A stretch of DNA of 37,330 nt, taken from positions 1 to 37,330 of the forward strand of contig NZ_BBUZ01000055.1 of NCBI RefSeq assembly GCF_001417735.1, given 5' to 3'. Position numbers and translations under genes: made by a program. Under the pieces are notes generated by a model, which saw only the letters and a list, made by a program, of their open reading frames with translations, ran no database searches and had not been told where the DNA came from. Position 1 is the first letter of the stretch. Each line of letters opens with the position of its first letter. Shown piece after piece: positions 16,569-23,800 of the stretch. The DNA comes from Streptomyces sp. NBRC 110028 (GTDB lineage Bacteria; Actinomycetota; Actinomycetes; Streptomycetales; Streptomycetaceae).

Positions 16569-16628
16569 CGAAAGGGCCCCAATCAGCGAAGAGCAGTGCC
16601 GTCGTCAGATCCGCCGTTGTGCGCCAGA

Positions 16629-16679
16629 GGGTGCCGTGTGGATGGTGCAGGCTGTGCAGGGCTGTTCCACAGGGCACCC
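16629..16679. other. Conserved-looking stem-loop between the methyltransferase and proS
   Basis: GGGTGCC (16629-16635) pairs with GGCACCC (16673-16679), and inside it GTGG (16638-16641) pairs with CCAC (16667-16670), separated by a 2x2 internal loop. The 25-nt terminal loop has two GTGCAGG repeats. It lies in the 317-bp divergent gap 16569-16885 and could be in the methyltransferase leader or an independent RNA. Confidence 0.5.
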
Positions 16680-16873
16680 GCTCTGTCGCGTCCCACCCCC
16701 GTATGCCAGGGAACTCCGCATCCGTCCCCGCGTCCAGAGCTTTCACGGCCGTGCTTGCGTGCCCCCTCCGTGCGCCCCCGCGCGACAGCGCATCCGCCCC
16801 GCTCCCGCGCCCGCCCCGGGGCGCCGCGACCGCCCCGGGGCGGTATTCGCCGCGGTGGGCCGCGCCGCCGCCG

Positions 16874-16879
16874 TACGAT
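16874..16879 (+). promoter_or_regulatory. Possible -10 element of proS (leaderless)
   Basis: TACGAT lies seven bases before the ATG, so transcription would start at or next to that ATG. No clear -35 is seen and no Shine-Dalgarno sequence precedes the gene. Confidence 0.45.
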
Positions 16880-16885
16880 CGCCGC

Positions 16886-18301
16886 ATGGCCAAAGCCCCC
16901 GTTCTCACCCCGCGCGCGAAGGACTTCCCGCGCTGGTACCAGGATGTGATCAACAAGGCCGAACTGGCCGAGAACGGTCCGGTGCGCGGCACCATGGTCA
17001 TCCGACCGTACGGATACGGGCTGTGGGAGCGGATGCAGGGCGACCTGGACGCCCGGATCAAGGCGGTGGGCGTCCAGAACGCCTACTTCCCCCTCTTCAT
17101 CCCGCAGTCGTACCTCACCCGGGAGGCCGAGCACGTCGAGGGCTTCGCGCCCGAACTCGCGGTCGTCACCCACGGCGGCGGCAAGGAGCTGGAGGAGCCG
17201 GTGGTGGTCCGGCCCACCTCCGAGACGATCGTCAACGAGTACTTCTCCAAGTGGGTGCAGAGCTACCGCGATCTGCCGCTGCTGATCAACCAGTGGGCCA
17301 ATGTGGTGCGGTGGGAGCTGCGGCCCCGGCTGTTCCTGCGGACGACCGAATTCCTCTGGCAGGAGGGACACACCGCCCACGCCACGTACGAGGACGCCCG
17401 GGAGTTCGCCGCCCGCATCCACCGCGACGTCTACGCCGACTTCATGGAGAACGTGCTCGCCATGGACGTCGTCCTGGGACGCAAAACCGCCCGCGAGCGC
17501 TTCGCGGGCGCCGTCAACACCCTCACCCTGGAAGGGATGATGGGCGACGGCAAGGCGCTGCAGCTGGGCACCAGCCATGAGCTGGGCCAGAACTTCGCCC
17601 GCGCCTTCGGCACCCGCTATCTGTCCAGGGACGGCGAACAGGAGCTGGTCTGGCAGACCTCCTGGGGCAGCACGACCCGCATGGTCGGCGCGCTGGTGAT
17701 GATGCACGGAGACGACGACGGGCTGCGGCTGCCGCCCCGGCTGGCCCCGGTCCAGGCCGTCGTCCTCGCGGTCAAGGGCGACCCCGCGGTGCTCGCCGCG
17801 GTCCGAGAGACGGGCGACCGGCTGGCGGCCGCGGGCGTACGGGTCCATGTCGACGACCGCACCGACCTCCCCTTCGGCCGCCGCGCCGTCGACTGGGAGC
17901 TGCGGGGCGTACCGGTGCGCGTCGAGATCGGCCCGCGCGACCTGGAGACCGGCACCGCGACACTCGCCCGGCGGATCCCGGGCGGCAAGGAACCGGTGCG
18001 CACCGACCTGCTGGCCGAGGTGGTGCCGAAGGCGCTGGAGGAGGACCAGGCGCTGCTGCTGCGCCAGGCGCGGGAGCGCCGCATGGCGCGCACGGTGGAG
18101 GCGCGGACCGTGGAGGAGGCCGCGGAGGCGGCGGCCGCGGGCGGCTGGGCGCGCGTCCGGTGGGCCGACCTGGGCCCGGAGGGCGAGGCCGCGCTCGCCG
18201 AGCGGGCGGTGTCCGTACGGTGTCTGGTCACCGAGGACGGGGCGGTGCCGGACGCCGATGACGCGCCGGGTAACGTCGCCTACGTGGCGCGCGCCTACTG
18301 A
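16886..18301 (+). CDS. proS: Prolyl-tRNA synthetase, archaeal/eukaryotic type (ProS type 3)
   Basis: A 471-residue class II synthetase that charges tRNA-Pro. It matches the type 3 (archaeal/eukaryotic) form: no editing insertion, RPTSETIVNEYFSKW, motif 2 FLRTTEFLWQEGHTAHAT, and motif 3 region QLGTSHELGQNFARAF, then VWQTSWGSTTRMVGALVMMH and GDDDGLRLPP. The anticodon-binding domain follows. The C-terminal zinc domain is degenerate, with only one cysteine left, but the C-terminal tyrosine (ARAY) typical of this type is kept. Streptomyces normally carry a longer bacterial-type ProS elsewhere, so this may be a second enzyme, which could mean resistance to a ProRS inhibitor; that is inference. It lies between ffh and rpsP with a divergent methyltransferase gene. 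The ATG at 16886 appears leaderless. Confidence 0.9.
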   Translation: MAKAPVLTPRAKDFPRWYQDVINKAELAENGPVRGTMVIRPYGYGLWERMQGDLDARIKAVGVQNAYFPLFIPQSYLTREAEHVEGFAPELAVVTHGGGKELEEPVVVRPTSETIVNEYFSKWVQSYRDLPLLINQWANVVRWELRPRLFLRTTEFLWQEGHTAHATYEDAREFAARIHRDVYADFMENVLAMDVVLGRKTARERFAGAVNTLTLEGMMGDGKALQLGTSHELGQNFARAFGTRYLSRDGEQELVWQTSWGSTTRMVGALVMMHGDDDGLRLPPRLAPVQAVVLAVKGDPAVLAAVRETGDRLAAAGVRVHVDDRTDLPFGRRAVDWELRGVPVRVEIGPRDLETGTATLARRIPGGKEPVRTDLLAEVVPKALEEDQALLLRQARERRMARTVEARTVEEAAEAAAAGGWARVRWADLGPEGEAALAERAVSVRCLVTEDGAVPDADDAPGNVAYVARAY

Positions 18302-18499
18302 GCGGCGCGGGGCCTGACGAGCCGGTGTCACGGACGGTGTCCGCGGGCCGGTGTCTACGGGCCGGGCCGTACGAGGCGGTACGTACCGCCTTGGTGCGCC
18401 GTGGGCGGCTCATCCATGCATGTGCGCACCCGCCCTCGTCGCGACGCATCAGCGCTGAACTGACTGGTACGTGCAAATTATTTGGGATGCCCCGGAATC

Positions 18500-18525
18500 G
18501 GAACACCGGGTGGCTCCCGCTCGTT
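18500..18525 (+). promoter_or_regulatory. SigR/SigE-like ECF promoter of the SprT-like gene
   Basis: GGAAC (18500-18504), an 18-bp spacer, then GTT (18523-18525) fits the streptomycete SigR pattern GGAAT-N18-GTT except for the last base of the -35. The start point would be near 18532-18534, at the GTG of the gene. Confidence 0.5.
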
Positions 18526-18533
18526 AGCACGAC

Positions 18534-19127
18534 GTGAGCACGACACCACCTGTACTCGCCGCAGAGCTGGCACAGGCGTGGGCCGACATTCAACGGCACC
18601 ACCCCGAGCTGCCGGATCTAGCCGCGCCCGAATCGCTGATCGGAGAGTCGTCGTCCGCATGTGGCGCCGAGCTCTCCTTCGAACGGCTGCTGCACGAGGC
18701 AGTCCACGGCATCGCCGCCGCCCGCGGTGTCCGTGACACCTCGCGCGCCGGCCGCTACCACAACCGCCGGTTCCTGGCGATCGCCGAGGAGCTGGGGCTC
18801 GACCACTCCGAGGAGCCGCATCCCAGCAGCGGCTTCTCGCTGGTCACCCTCAGTCCCGAGGCGAGAAAGCGCTATCGGGCCACCATCGAGCGGCTGCACC
18901 GCGCCCTCAAGGCACACACGGTCGCGACCGGGGCCGAGACCTCCCGAGCCTTCCGCGGCCCCGCGGCGCGGCACGGTTCGTCCGGGGGCGGTGTCCGGGT
19001 CAAGGCGGTGTGCGACTGCGGGCGCAACGTCCGCGTCGTTCCGTCGGTGCTGGCCCAGGCGCCCATCATGTGCGGCGGCTGCGGGAAGCCGTTCCGCATT
19101 CCGGACGCGGTGGCCGCGGTCGGCTGA
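18534..19127 (+). CDS. SprT-like putative metallopeptidase with C-terminal zinc ribbon
   Basis: A 197-residue cytoplasmic protein. Residues 50-80 read ERLLHEAVHGIAAARG and then RAGRYHNRRF, giving an HExxH motif (His54, Glu55, His58) with a third possible ligand at His76, as in SprT-like zinc peptidases. The C-terminus has a CxC-x17-CxxC zinc ribbon (Cys160, Cys162, Cys180, Cys183). The region between is helical and basic (SPEARKRYRATIERLHRALK). No signal peptide. The GTG at 18534 has no ribosome binding site and lies where an ECF-type promoter would start, so it is probably leaderless. The SprT family includes DNA-protein crosslink proteases; whether this protein is one is unknown. It precedes rpsP by 155 bp. 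Confidence 0.75.
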   Translation: MSTTPPVLAAELAQAWADIQRHHPELPDLAAPESLIGESSSACGAELSFERLLHEAVHGIAAARGVRDTSRAGRYHNRRFLAIAEELGLDHSEEPHPSSGFSLVTLSPEARKRYRATIERLHRALKAHTVATGAETSRAFRGPAARHGSSGGGVRVKAVCDCGRNVRVVPSVLAQAPIMCGGCGKPFRIPDAVAAVG

Positions 19128-19141
19128 CCGGCCGCGGTGTG

Positions 19142-19147
19142 GCAGAA
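19142..19147 (+). promoter_or_regulatory. Possible rpsP -10 element
   Basis: CAGAAT lies about 135 bp before the rpsP start, just after the SprT-like gene. No well-spaced -35 was found, so the call is weak; the rpsP leader would be about 130 nt. Confidence 0.3.
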
Positions 19148-19282
19148 TGGTCCGCTGTACTCGACAGCCGACCAGGACCCCTCTCTCCTCCGGCTGACGC
19201 GTCCATCGGGCACTCGGGTACCGCAACCCCACGCGGCACGTCGCAGTGCTCAACCACGTCAAGACCAGGAGACACCACTCCC

Positions 19283-19726
19283 GTGGCAGTCAAGATCAAG
19301 CTGAAGCGTCTGGGCAAGATTCGTTCGCCTCACTACCGCATCGTCGTCGCCGACTCCCGTACCCGCCGTGACGGCCGGGCCATCGAGGAGATCGGCCTGT
19401 ACCACCCCGTGCAGAACCCCTCGCGCATCGAGGTCGACTCGGAGCGTGTGCAGCACTGGCTGAAGGTCGGCGCCCAGCCGACCGAGCCGGTGCTCGCCAT
19501 CCTGAAGGTCACCGGCGACTGGCAGAAGTTCAAGGGTCTGCCCGCCCCGGCTCCGATGAAGGTCGCCGAGCCGAAGGCCGACAAGCGCGCCCTGTTCGAG
19601 GCCGCGGCCAAGGACTCTGGTGACGAGCCGAAGGGTGAGGCCATCACCCCGAAGGCGAAGAAGTCCGAGAAGAAGTCGGACGAGGCGGCCGAGGCCGCTG
19701 AGTCCACCGCGTCGACCGAGGCCTGA
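19283..19726 (+). CDS. rpsP: 30S ribosomal protein S16
   Basis: bS16, 147 residues: MAVKIKLKRLGKIRSPHYRI, VADSRTRRDGRAIEEIGLYH and VQHWLKVGAQPTEPV are all typical. An Ala/Glu/Lys-rich tail of about 45 residues extends it beyond the E. coli length, as in other actinobacteria. The GTG at 19283 follows AGGAG (19267-19271). It is the first gene of the rpsP-khpA-rimM-trmD group; its stop is two bases before the khpA ATG. Confidence 0.97.
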   Translation: MAVKIKLKRLGKIRSPHYRIVVADSRTRRDGRAIEEIGLYHPVQNPSRIEVDSERVQHWLKVGAQPTEPVLAILKVTGDWQKFKGLPAPAPMKVAEPKADKRALFEAAAKDSGDEPKGEAITPKAKKSEKKSDEAAEAAESTASTEA

Positions 19727-19728
19727 GG

Positions 19729-19968
19729 ATGCTCGAGGAAGCCCTCGAGCACCTGGTGAAGGGCATCGTCGACAACCCCGACGACGTGCAGGTCGCTTCG
19801 CGCAACCTGCGTCGCGGACGCGTGCTCGAGGTCCGGGTGCACCCCGATGACCTGGGCAAGGTGATCGGCCGTAACGGCCGCACCGCCCGCGCGCTGCGCA
19901 CCGTCGTGGGCGCCATCGGCGGCCGTGGGATCCGCGTCGACCTCGTCGACGTGGATCAGGTCAGCTGA
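19729..19968 (+). CDS. khpA: KH-domain RNA-binding protein KhpA
   Basis: A 79-residue single KH-domain protein. The GxxG loop is in LGKVIGRNGRTARALRTVV. KhpA proteins bind RNA, often with KhpB, and affect cell size and ribosome or mRNA functions. Here it is fixed between rpsP and rimM, which supports a role in ribosome maturation. The ATG at 19729 comes two bases after the rpsP stop and uses a GAGG inside the rpsP end. A large hairpin follows. Confidence 0.93.
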   Translation: MLEEALEHLVKGIVDNPDDVQVASRNLRRGRVLEVRVHPDDLGKVIGRNGRTARALRTVVGAIGGRGIRVDLVDVDQVS

Positions 19969-19991
19969 GAGGCGATCAATAGGAGCACCGG

Positions 19992-20030
19992 CACGGGCCG
20001 GGGAGGGCTTTGGGCCGTCCCCGGCCCGTG
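19992..20030 (+). terminator. Strong intercistronic hairpin between khpA and rimM
   Basis: A perfect 13-bp stem (19992-20004 with 20018-20030) with a 13-nt loop, immediately before the rimM ribosome binding site. It may be a partial terminator or an mRNA processing site that lowers rimM-trmD relative to rpsP. Confidence 0.65.
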
Positions 20031-20051
20031 TGCGTGAAAGGGACATGCATC

Positions 20052-20603
20052 GTGCAGTTGGTTGTCGCGCGGATCGGCCGTGCCCATGGCATCAAGGGCG
20101 AGGTCACCGTCGAGGTGCGCACGGACGAGCCCGAGCTGCGGCTCGGCCCCGGCGCCGTGCTGGCCACCGAGCCCGCCTCGGCGGGGCCGCTGATCATCGA
20201 GACCGGCCGCGTGCACAGCGGCCGGCTGCTGCTGCGCTTCGAGGGGGTGCGGGACCGTACGGGCGCGGAGGCGCTGCGCAACGTCCTGCTCATCGCGGAG
20301 GTCGACCCCGAGGAGGTCCCCGAGGACCCCGAGGAGTTCTACGACCATCAGCTGATCGACCTCGACGTGGTCACCGTGGACGGCACGGCGGTCGGCCGGA
20401 TCTCCGAGATCTCCCATCTGCCGTACCAGGACCTGCTGATCGTGAAGCGGCCCGACGGCGGCGAGGTGATGATCCCGTTCGTCTCCGAGATGGTGCCGGA
20501 GATCGACCTGGAGGAGCAGCGCGCGGTCATCGACCCGCCGCTGGGACTGCTGGACGAGGCCGAGGCGGAGATCGCCACCGGTCGTGAGGAGCCGTCGTCA
20601 TGA
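20052..20603 (+). CDS. rimM: 16S rRNA processing protein RimM
   Basis: A 183-residue 30S assembly factor that binds S19 and helps mature the 16S 3' domain. RimM N-terminal domain: VVARIGRAHGIKGEVTVEVR. The PRC-barrel part has FYDHQLIDLDVVTVDGTAVG and later VMIPFVSEMVPEIDLEEQ. The GTG at 20052 has AAAGGGA upstream; an earlier in-frame ATG at 20010 gives an unlikely N-terminus. The stop overlaps the trmD ATG (ATGA). Confidence 0.95.
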   Translation: MQLVVARIGRAHGIKGEVTVEVRTDEPELRLGPGAVLATEPASAGPLIIETGRVHSGRLLLRFEGVRDRTGAEALRNVLLIAEVDPEEVPEDPEEFYDHQLIDLDVVTVDGTAVGRISEISHLPYQDLLIVKRPDGGEVMIPFVSEMVPEIDLEEQRAVIDPPLGLLDEAEAEIATGREEPSS

Positions 20604-21442
20604 GGCTCGACGTCGTCACGATCTTCCCGGAGTACCTGGAGCCGCTGAACATCTCGCTGGTCGGCAAGGGGCGCGCCCGCGGCGTCCTGGACGTCCGCGT
20701 GCACGATCTGCGCTCCTGGGCGCACGACCGGCACAACACGGTGGACGACACCCCGTACGGCGGCGGTCCGGGCATGGTCATGAAGCCCGAGCCCTGGGGC
20801 GAGGCACTGGACGAGGTCATCGCGTCCGGCGAGGGCGAGGGGCTGCCCAAGCCGACGCTGGTGGTGCCCACCCCGAGCGGCCGCCCGTTCACCCAGGCCC
20901 TCGCGGTGGAGCTCTCCGAGTGCCCCTGGCTGGTCTTCGCCCCGGCGCGCTACGAGGGCATCGACCGGCGGGTGATCGAGGAGTACGGGGAGCGGCTGGA
21001 GATCCACGAGGTCTCCATCGGCGACTACGTGCTGGCGGGCGGCGAGGCCGCGGTCCTGGTGATCACCGAGGCCGTCGCCCGGCTGCTGCCCGGGGTGCTG
21101 GGCAACGCCGAATCACACAGGGACGACTCCTTCGCCCCGGGTACGATGGCCGATCTGCTGGAGGGGCCCGTCTACACCAAGCCCCCCGAGTGGCGCGGCC
21201 GGGGCATCCCGGAGGTGCTGGTCAGCGGCCATCACGGCAAGATCGCCCGGTGGCGCAGGGACGAGGCGTTCCGCCGCACCAGCGCTCACCGCCCCGATCT
21301 GATCGAGCGCTGCGACCCGGCGACGCTCGACAAGCACGACCGCGCACTCCTGGCCGAGCTGGGCTGGGAGGAGCTGCCCGGGGCGGTCGAAACCGGGGGA
21401 CGGGCCCGATTTGGGCGGCCGCACCGGGCCGTGGAAGAATAG
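20600..21442 (+). CDS. trmD: tRNA (guanine-37-N1)-methyltransferase TrmD
   Basis: A 280-residue SPOUT enzyme that methylates G37 of tRNAs with a G at position 36. Start MRLDVVTIFPEYLEPLNISL. Knot motifs include YGGGPGMVMKPEP, PARYEGIDRRVIEEYGE, EVSIGDYVLAGGEAA and ARLLPGVLGN, then ESHRDDSF. It overlaps rimM by four bases, and its 3' end contains the likely rplS promoter. Confidence 0.96.
   Translation: MRLDVVTIFPEYLEPLNISLVGKGRARGVLDVRVHDLRSWAHDRHNTVDDTPYGGGPGMVMKPEPWGEALDEVIASGEGEGLPKPTLVVPTPSGRPFTQALAVELSECPWLVFAPARYEGIDRRVIEEYGERLEIHEVSIGDYVLAGGEAAVLVITEAVARLLPGVLGNAESHRDDSFAPGTMADLLEGPVYTKPPEWRGRGIPEVLVSGHHGKIARWRRDEAFRRTSAHRPDLIERCDPATLDKHDRALLAELGWEELPGAVETGGRARFGRPHRAVEE
21411..21440 (+). 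promoter_or_regulatory. Probable rplS promoter inside the trmD 3' end
   Basis: TTGGGC (21411-21416) and AAGAAT (21435-21440) are 18 bp apart and end at the trmD stop codon. This would give a leader of about 130 nt before rplS. Confidence 0.4.
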
Positions 21443-21468
21443 GCCGCTGCCGTACGTCCGGGCGTGCG

Positions 21469-21559
21469 CCCCTGCCACAGGGGGACCGACGCTCGCCCGA
21501 TGAGGGCGGCACTCCTCATCAACATTCCGATATGCCGCTGATGACCTGTGGCATCAGCG
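21469..21559 (+). promoter_or_regulatory. Structured rplS leader with three tandem hairpins
   Basis: Three consecutive perfect hairpins lie in the leader: CCCCTG/CAGGGG (21469-21474, 21478-21483), GATGAGG/CCTCATC (21499-21505, 21514-21520) and CGCTGATG/CATCAGCG (21536-21543, 21552-21559). The last two have 8-nt loops, and the last ends at the rplS Shine-Dalgarno (AGGAAAG, 21560-21566). It may mediate L19 feedback. Confidence 0.55.
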
Positions 21560-21575
21560 AGGAAAGCAGACGATC

Positions 21576-21926
21576 ATGACTCACCTGCTCGACAACGTCG
21601 ACTCCGCGTCGCTGCGCAGCGACATCCCGACCTTCCGCCCCGGCGACACGGTCAACGTCCACGTCCGCGTCATCGAGGGCAACCGCTCGCGTGTCCAGCA
21701 GTTCAAGGGTGTCGTCATCCGCCGCCAGGGTTCCGGCGTGCGGGAGACCTTCACCGTCCGCAAGGTGAGCTTCAGCGTCGGCGTCGAGCGCACCTTCCCG
21801 GTGCACACCCCGATCGTCGAGAAGATCGAGGTCGTCACCCGCGGTGACGTGCGCCGCGCGAAGCTGTACTACCTGCGTGACCTCCGCGGCAAGGCCGCGA
21901 AGATCAAGGAGAAGCGCACCCGCTGA
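21576..21926 (+). CDS. rplS: 50S ribosomal protein L19
   Basis: bL19, 116 residues: THLLDNVDSASLRSDIPTF, GDTVNVHVRVIEGNRSRVQQ, FKGVVIRRQGSGVRETFTVR and the basic C-terminus AKLYYLRDLRGKAAKIKEKR. It is located between the large and small subunits' interface in the ribosome. The ATG at 21576 follows AGGAAAG. Its leader holds three hairpins, and sipW follows 62 bp later. Confidence 0.98.
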   Translation: MTHLLDNVDSASLRSDIPTFRPGDTVNVHVRVIEGNRSRVQQFKGVVIRRQGSGVRETFTVRKVSFSVGVERTFPVHTPIVEKIEVVTRGDVRRAKLYYLRDLRGKAAKIKEKRTR

Positions 21927-21974
21927 CTTTTGCGCGACACTTGAGCTCCCGTCGGATGCCCCGGCCGGGCCGGA

Positions 21975-21980
21975 TAGGCT
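21975..21980 (+). promoter_or_regulatory. Possible -10 of the sipW-X-Y operon
   Basis: TAGGCT lies nine bases before the sipW ATG, so the transcript would begin at or within two bases of that ATG. No well-spaced -35 was found and no Shine-Dalgarno is present. Confidence 0.4.
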
Positions 21981-21988
21981 CTGGCCCG

Positions 21989-22828
21989 ATGGACATCGAC
22001 GGACGGCTCGCGGAGCGCGATCGCTCCTCCTGTTCCGACCCGGAGCACGAAGAGCGATCGCGCTCTTCGCATGCCCCGGAGGAGCCCCCCGCGGAGGAGC
22101 CCCCCGCCGGGCACCCGCGGGCCGGGGCGGCCGTCGTCGACCGGCCGTGGCGGCGGGCCGCGCTCCTCGCGGCCGCCTCCATGGCGCTGGTCCTACTGGT
22201 GAGCGGGTTCGTGGTGCAGCCGTTCCTGATTCCCAGCGGCTCCATGGAGAACACCCTGCGCCCCGGGGACCGGGTGCTGGTGAACAAGCTCGCCTACCGT
22301 TTCGGGGACGATCCGCGCCGTGGCGACGTTGTCGTCTTCGACGGCACCGGCTCCTTCCTCCAGGAGGAGCCGTCCGGGAACCCGGTGACCGGTGTGCTGC
22401 GCGAGGCGGCCGCGGCGGTCGGCCTCGCCGAGCCCGCCGAGACCGACTACATCAAGCGTGTGGTGGGCGTCGGCGGTGACCGGGTCACCTGCTGCGACGA
22501 GCGGGGGAGGATCGAGGTGAACGGCCGGCCCGTGAACGAGGACTATCTGTACCCCGGGGACAGCCCCTCGCGGGTGCCGTTCGACACCGTCGTGCCCGAA
22601 GGGCGGCTGTGGGTGATGGGTGACCATCGCAGCGCCTCCCGGGACTCCCGCGACCACCTCGGCGAGCCGGGCGGCGGCACCGTCCCCGTGGACCAGGTGA
22701 TCGGGCGGGCCGACTGGATCGGCTGGCCGTTCGGCCGGTGGTCCGCCATCCGGGGCCAGGGAGCCTTCGCGCATGTCCCCGGGCCGGGCGGGACGGGGGG
22801 CACGGTCCCGGGCGGTGCGCATGGGTAA
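21989..22828 (+). CDS. sipW: Type I signal peptidase (SipW-like)
   Basis: A 279-residue membrane peptidase that removes signal peptides outside the membrane. After a long charged N-terminus comes a membrane anchor (ALLAAASMALVLLVSGFVVQ), then PSGSMENTL with catalytic Ser85, GDVVVFDG, and YIKRVVGVGGD with catalytic Lys156. MGDHRSASRDSRDH is the conserved C-terminal box. No C-terminal membrane segment follows, as reported for S. lividans SipW and unlike the next genes. It is first of four sip genes; a 14-bp palindromic pair lies in its 5' coding part. The start overlaps a likely leaderless promoter. Confidence 0.9.
   Translation: MDIDGRLAERDRSSCSDPEHEERSRSSHAPEEPPAEEPPAGHPRAGAAVVDRPWRRAALLAAASMALVLLVSGFVVQPFLIPSGSMENTLRPGDRVLVNKLAYRFGDDPRRGDVVVFDGTGSFLQEEPSGNPVTGVLREAAAAVGLAEPAETDYIKRVVGVGGDRVTCCDERGRIEVNGRPVNEDYLYPGDSPSRVPFDTVVPEGRLWVMGDHRSASRDSRDHLGEPGGGTVPVDQVIGRADWIGWPFGRWSAIRGQGAFAHVPGPGGTGGTVPGGAHG
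22013..22065. repeat. 14-bp inverted repeat in the sipW 5' coding region
   Basis: GAGCGCGATCGCTC (22013-22026) is the exact inverse complement of 22052-22065, with a 25-nt loop. It encodes the RDRSS and ERSRS stretch of the SipW N-terminus and would fold into a stable hairpin 24 nt after the start codon. Confidence 0.8.
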
Positions 22829-23798
22829 CCGCGGACGCCCCCGTTCCGGCGCCCGCCGTCCGGGTTTCGGCCCCGCCTCCGCCCCCGCCGCGCCGCCGCG
22901 CGAACCGGGGCAGCGGCGGCTCGCCACCCGTGCGGAGCGGCGCCGGGTGCAGCAGCGGATCAAGCGCAGAAGACGCCGGTCCGCCGTGCGGGAGATACCG
23001 ATCCTGATCGGTGTCGCGCTGGTGATCGCGCTGGTCCTCAAGACCTTCCTGGTGCAGGCCTTCGTGATCCCGTCCGGCTCGATGGAGCAGACGATCAAGA
23101 TCGGCGACCGGGTGCTGGTCGACAAGTTCACCCCGTGGTTCGGCTCCAAGCCGACGCGCGGGGACGTGGTGGTGTTCAAGGACCCCGGCGGCTGGCTGGA
23201 GGACGAGCGGAAGCCGCCCGAGGACGATCCGCCGGTCATCAAGCAGGTCAAGGAGTTCCTGACCTTCATCGGCCTGCTGCCCTCGTCAGACGAACAGGAC
23301 CTGATCAAGCGGGTGGTCGCGGTCGGCGGGGACACGGTGGCATGCTGTGACACGAACGGCAGGGTCACGGTCAACGGGACGCCGCTGAACGAGTCGTATC
23401 TCTACCCGGGCAATCCGCCCTCGCAGCGCAAGTTCAAGGTGACCGTCCCCGCGGGGCGGATGTTCATGATGGGCGACCACCGGTCCAACTCGGCGGACTC
23501 CCGGGTGCACCTCGACGAGGCGTACCAGGGCACCGTCGCGGACGCGAGCGTGGTGGGCCGCGCCGTGGTGATCGCGTGGCCGTTCGGTCATATGCGGCAG
23601 CTGGACGAGCCCGGAACGTATGCGTCCGTGCGGGACGCGCCGAGTGGGGCGACACAGGCGAGCGGTGCGCCGCATAGGCTGTCCCCCATGGATCAGCAAG
23701 GAATGATCCAGCTCCCGACCCCTGCGGAACTCCCGCTCGTTATGGGAGTGGTGGGCCTGCGCCGTTCGTGGAGCAGGCGGCAGCGGCGTGAGGAGTGA
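22821..23798 (+). CDS. sipX: Type I signal peptidase (SipX-like)
   Basis: A 325-residue signal peptidase. A basic N-terminus (RRRVQQRIKRRRRRSAVREI) leads into the anchor IPILIGVALVIALVLKTFLV. The serine motif IPSGSMEQT has Ser87, then WFGSKPTRGDVVVFKDPGG, and DLIKRVVAVGGD with Lys163. Box E reads MGDHRSNSADSRVH. A short hydrophobic stretch near the C-terminus (LPTPAELPLVMGVVGL) may be a second membrane contact. The ATG at 22821 overlaps the sipW end by eight bases. It shares the anchor and WFGSKP block with SipY, suggesting tandem duplication. Confidence 0.9.
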   Translation: MGNRGRPRSGARRPGFGPASAPAAPPREPGQRRLATRAERRRVQQRIKRRRRRSAVREIPILIGVALVIALVLKTFLVQAFVIPSGSMEQTIKIGDRVLVDKFTPWFGSKPTRGDVVVFKDPGGWLEDERKPPEDDPPVIKQVKEFLTFIGLLPSSDEQDLIKRVVAVGGDTVACCDTNGRVTVNGTPLNESYLYPGNPPSQRKFKVTVPAGRMFMMGDHRSNSADSRVHLDEAYQGTVADASVVGRAVVIAWPFGHMRQLDEPGTYASVRDAPSGATQASGAPHRLSPMDQQGMIQLPTPAELPLVMGVVGLRRSWSRRQRREE

Positions 23799-23800
23799 AT

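Noticed and set aside
16629..16680. T-box riboswitch for proS
   Set aside because: No T-box sequence or specifier arrangement is present; the nearby AGGGTGCC does not match.
16569..16700. Histidine-rich minus-strand frame (LHSLHHPHG) over the stem-loop, like an attenuator leader peptide
   Set aside because: It has no nearby stop codon, runs on into the methyltransferase gene in another frame, and its third-position GC is far too low for coding.
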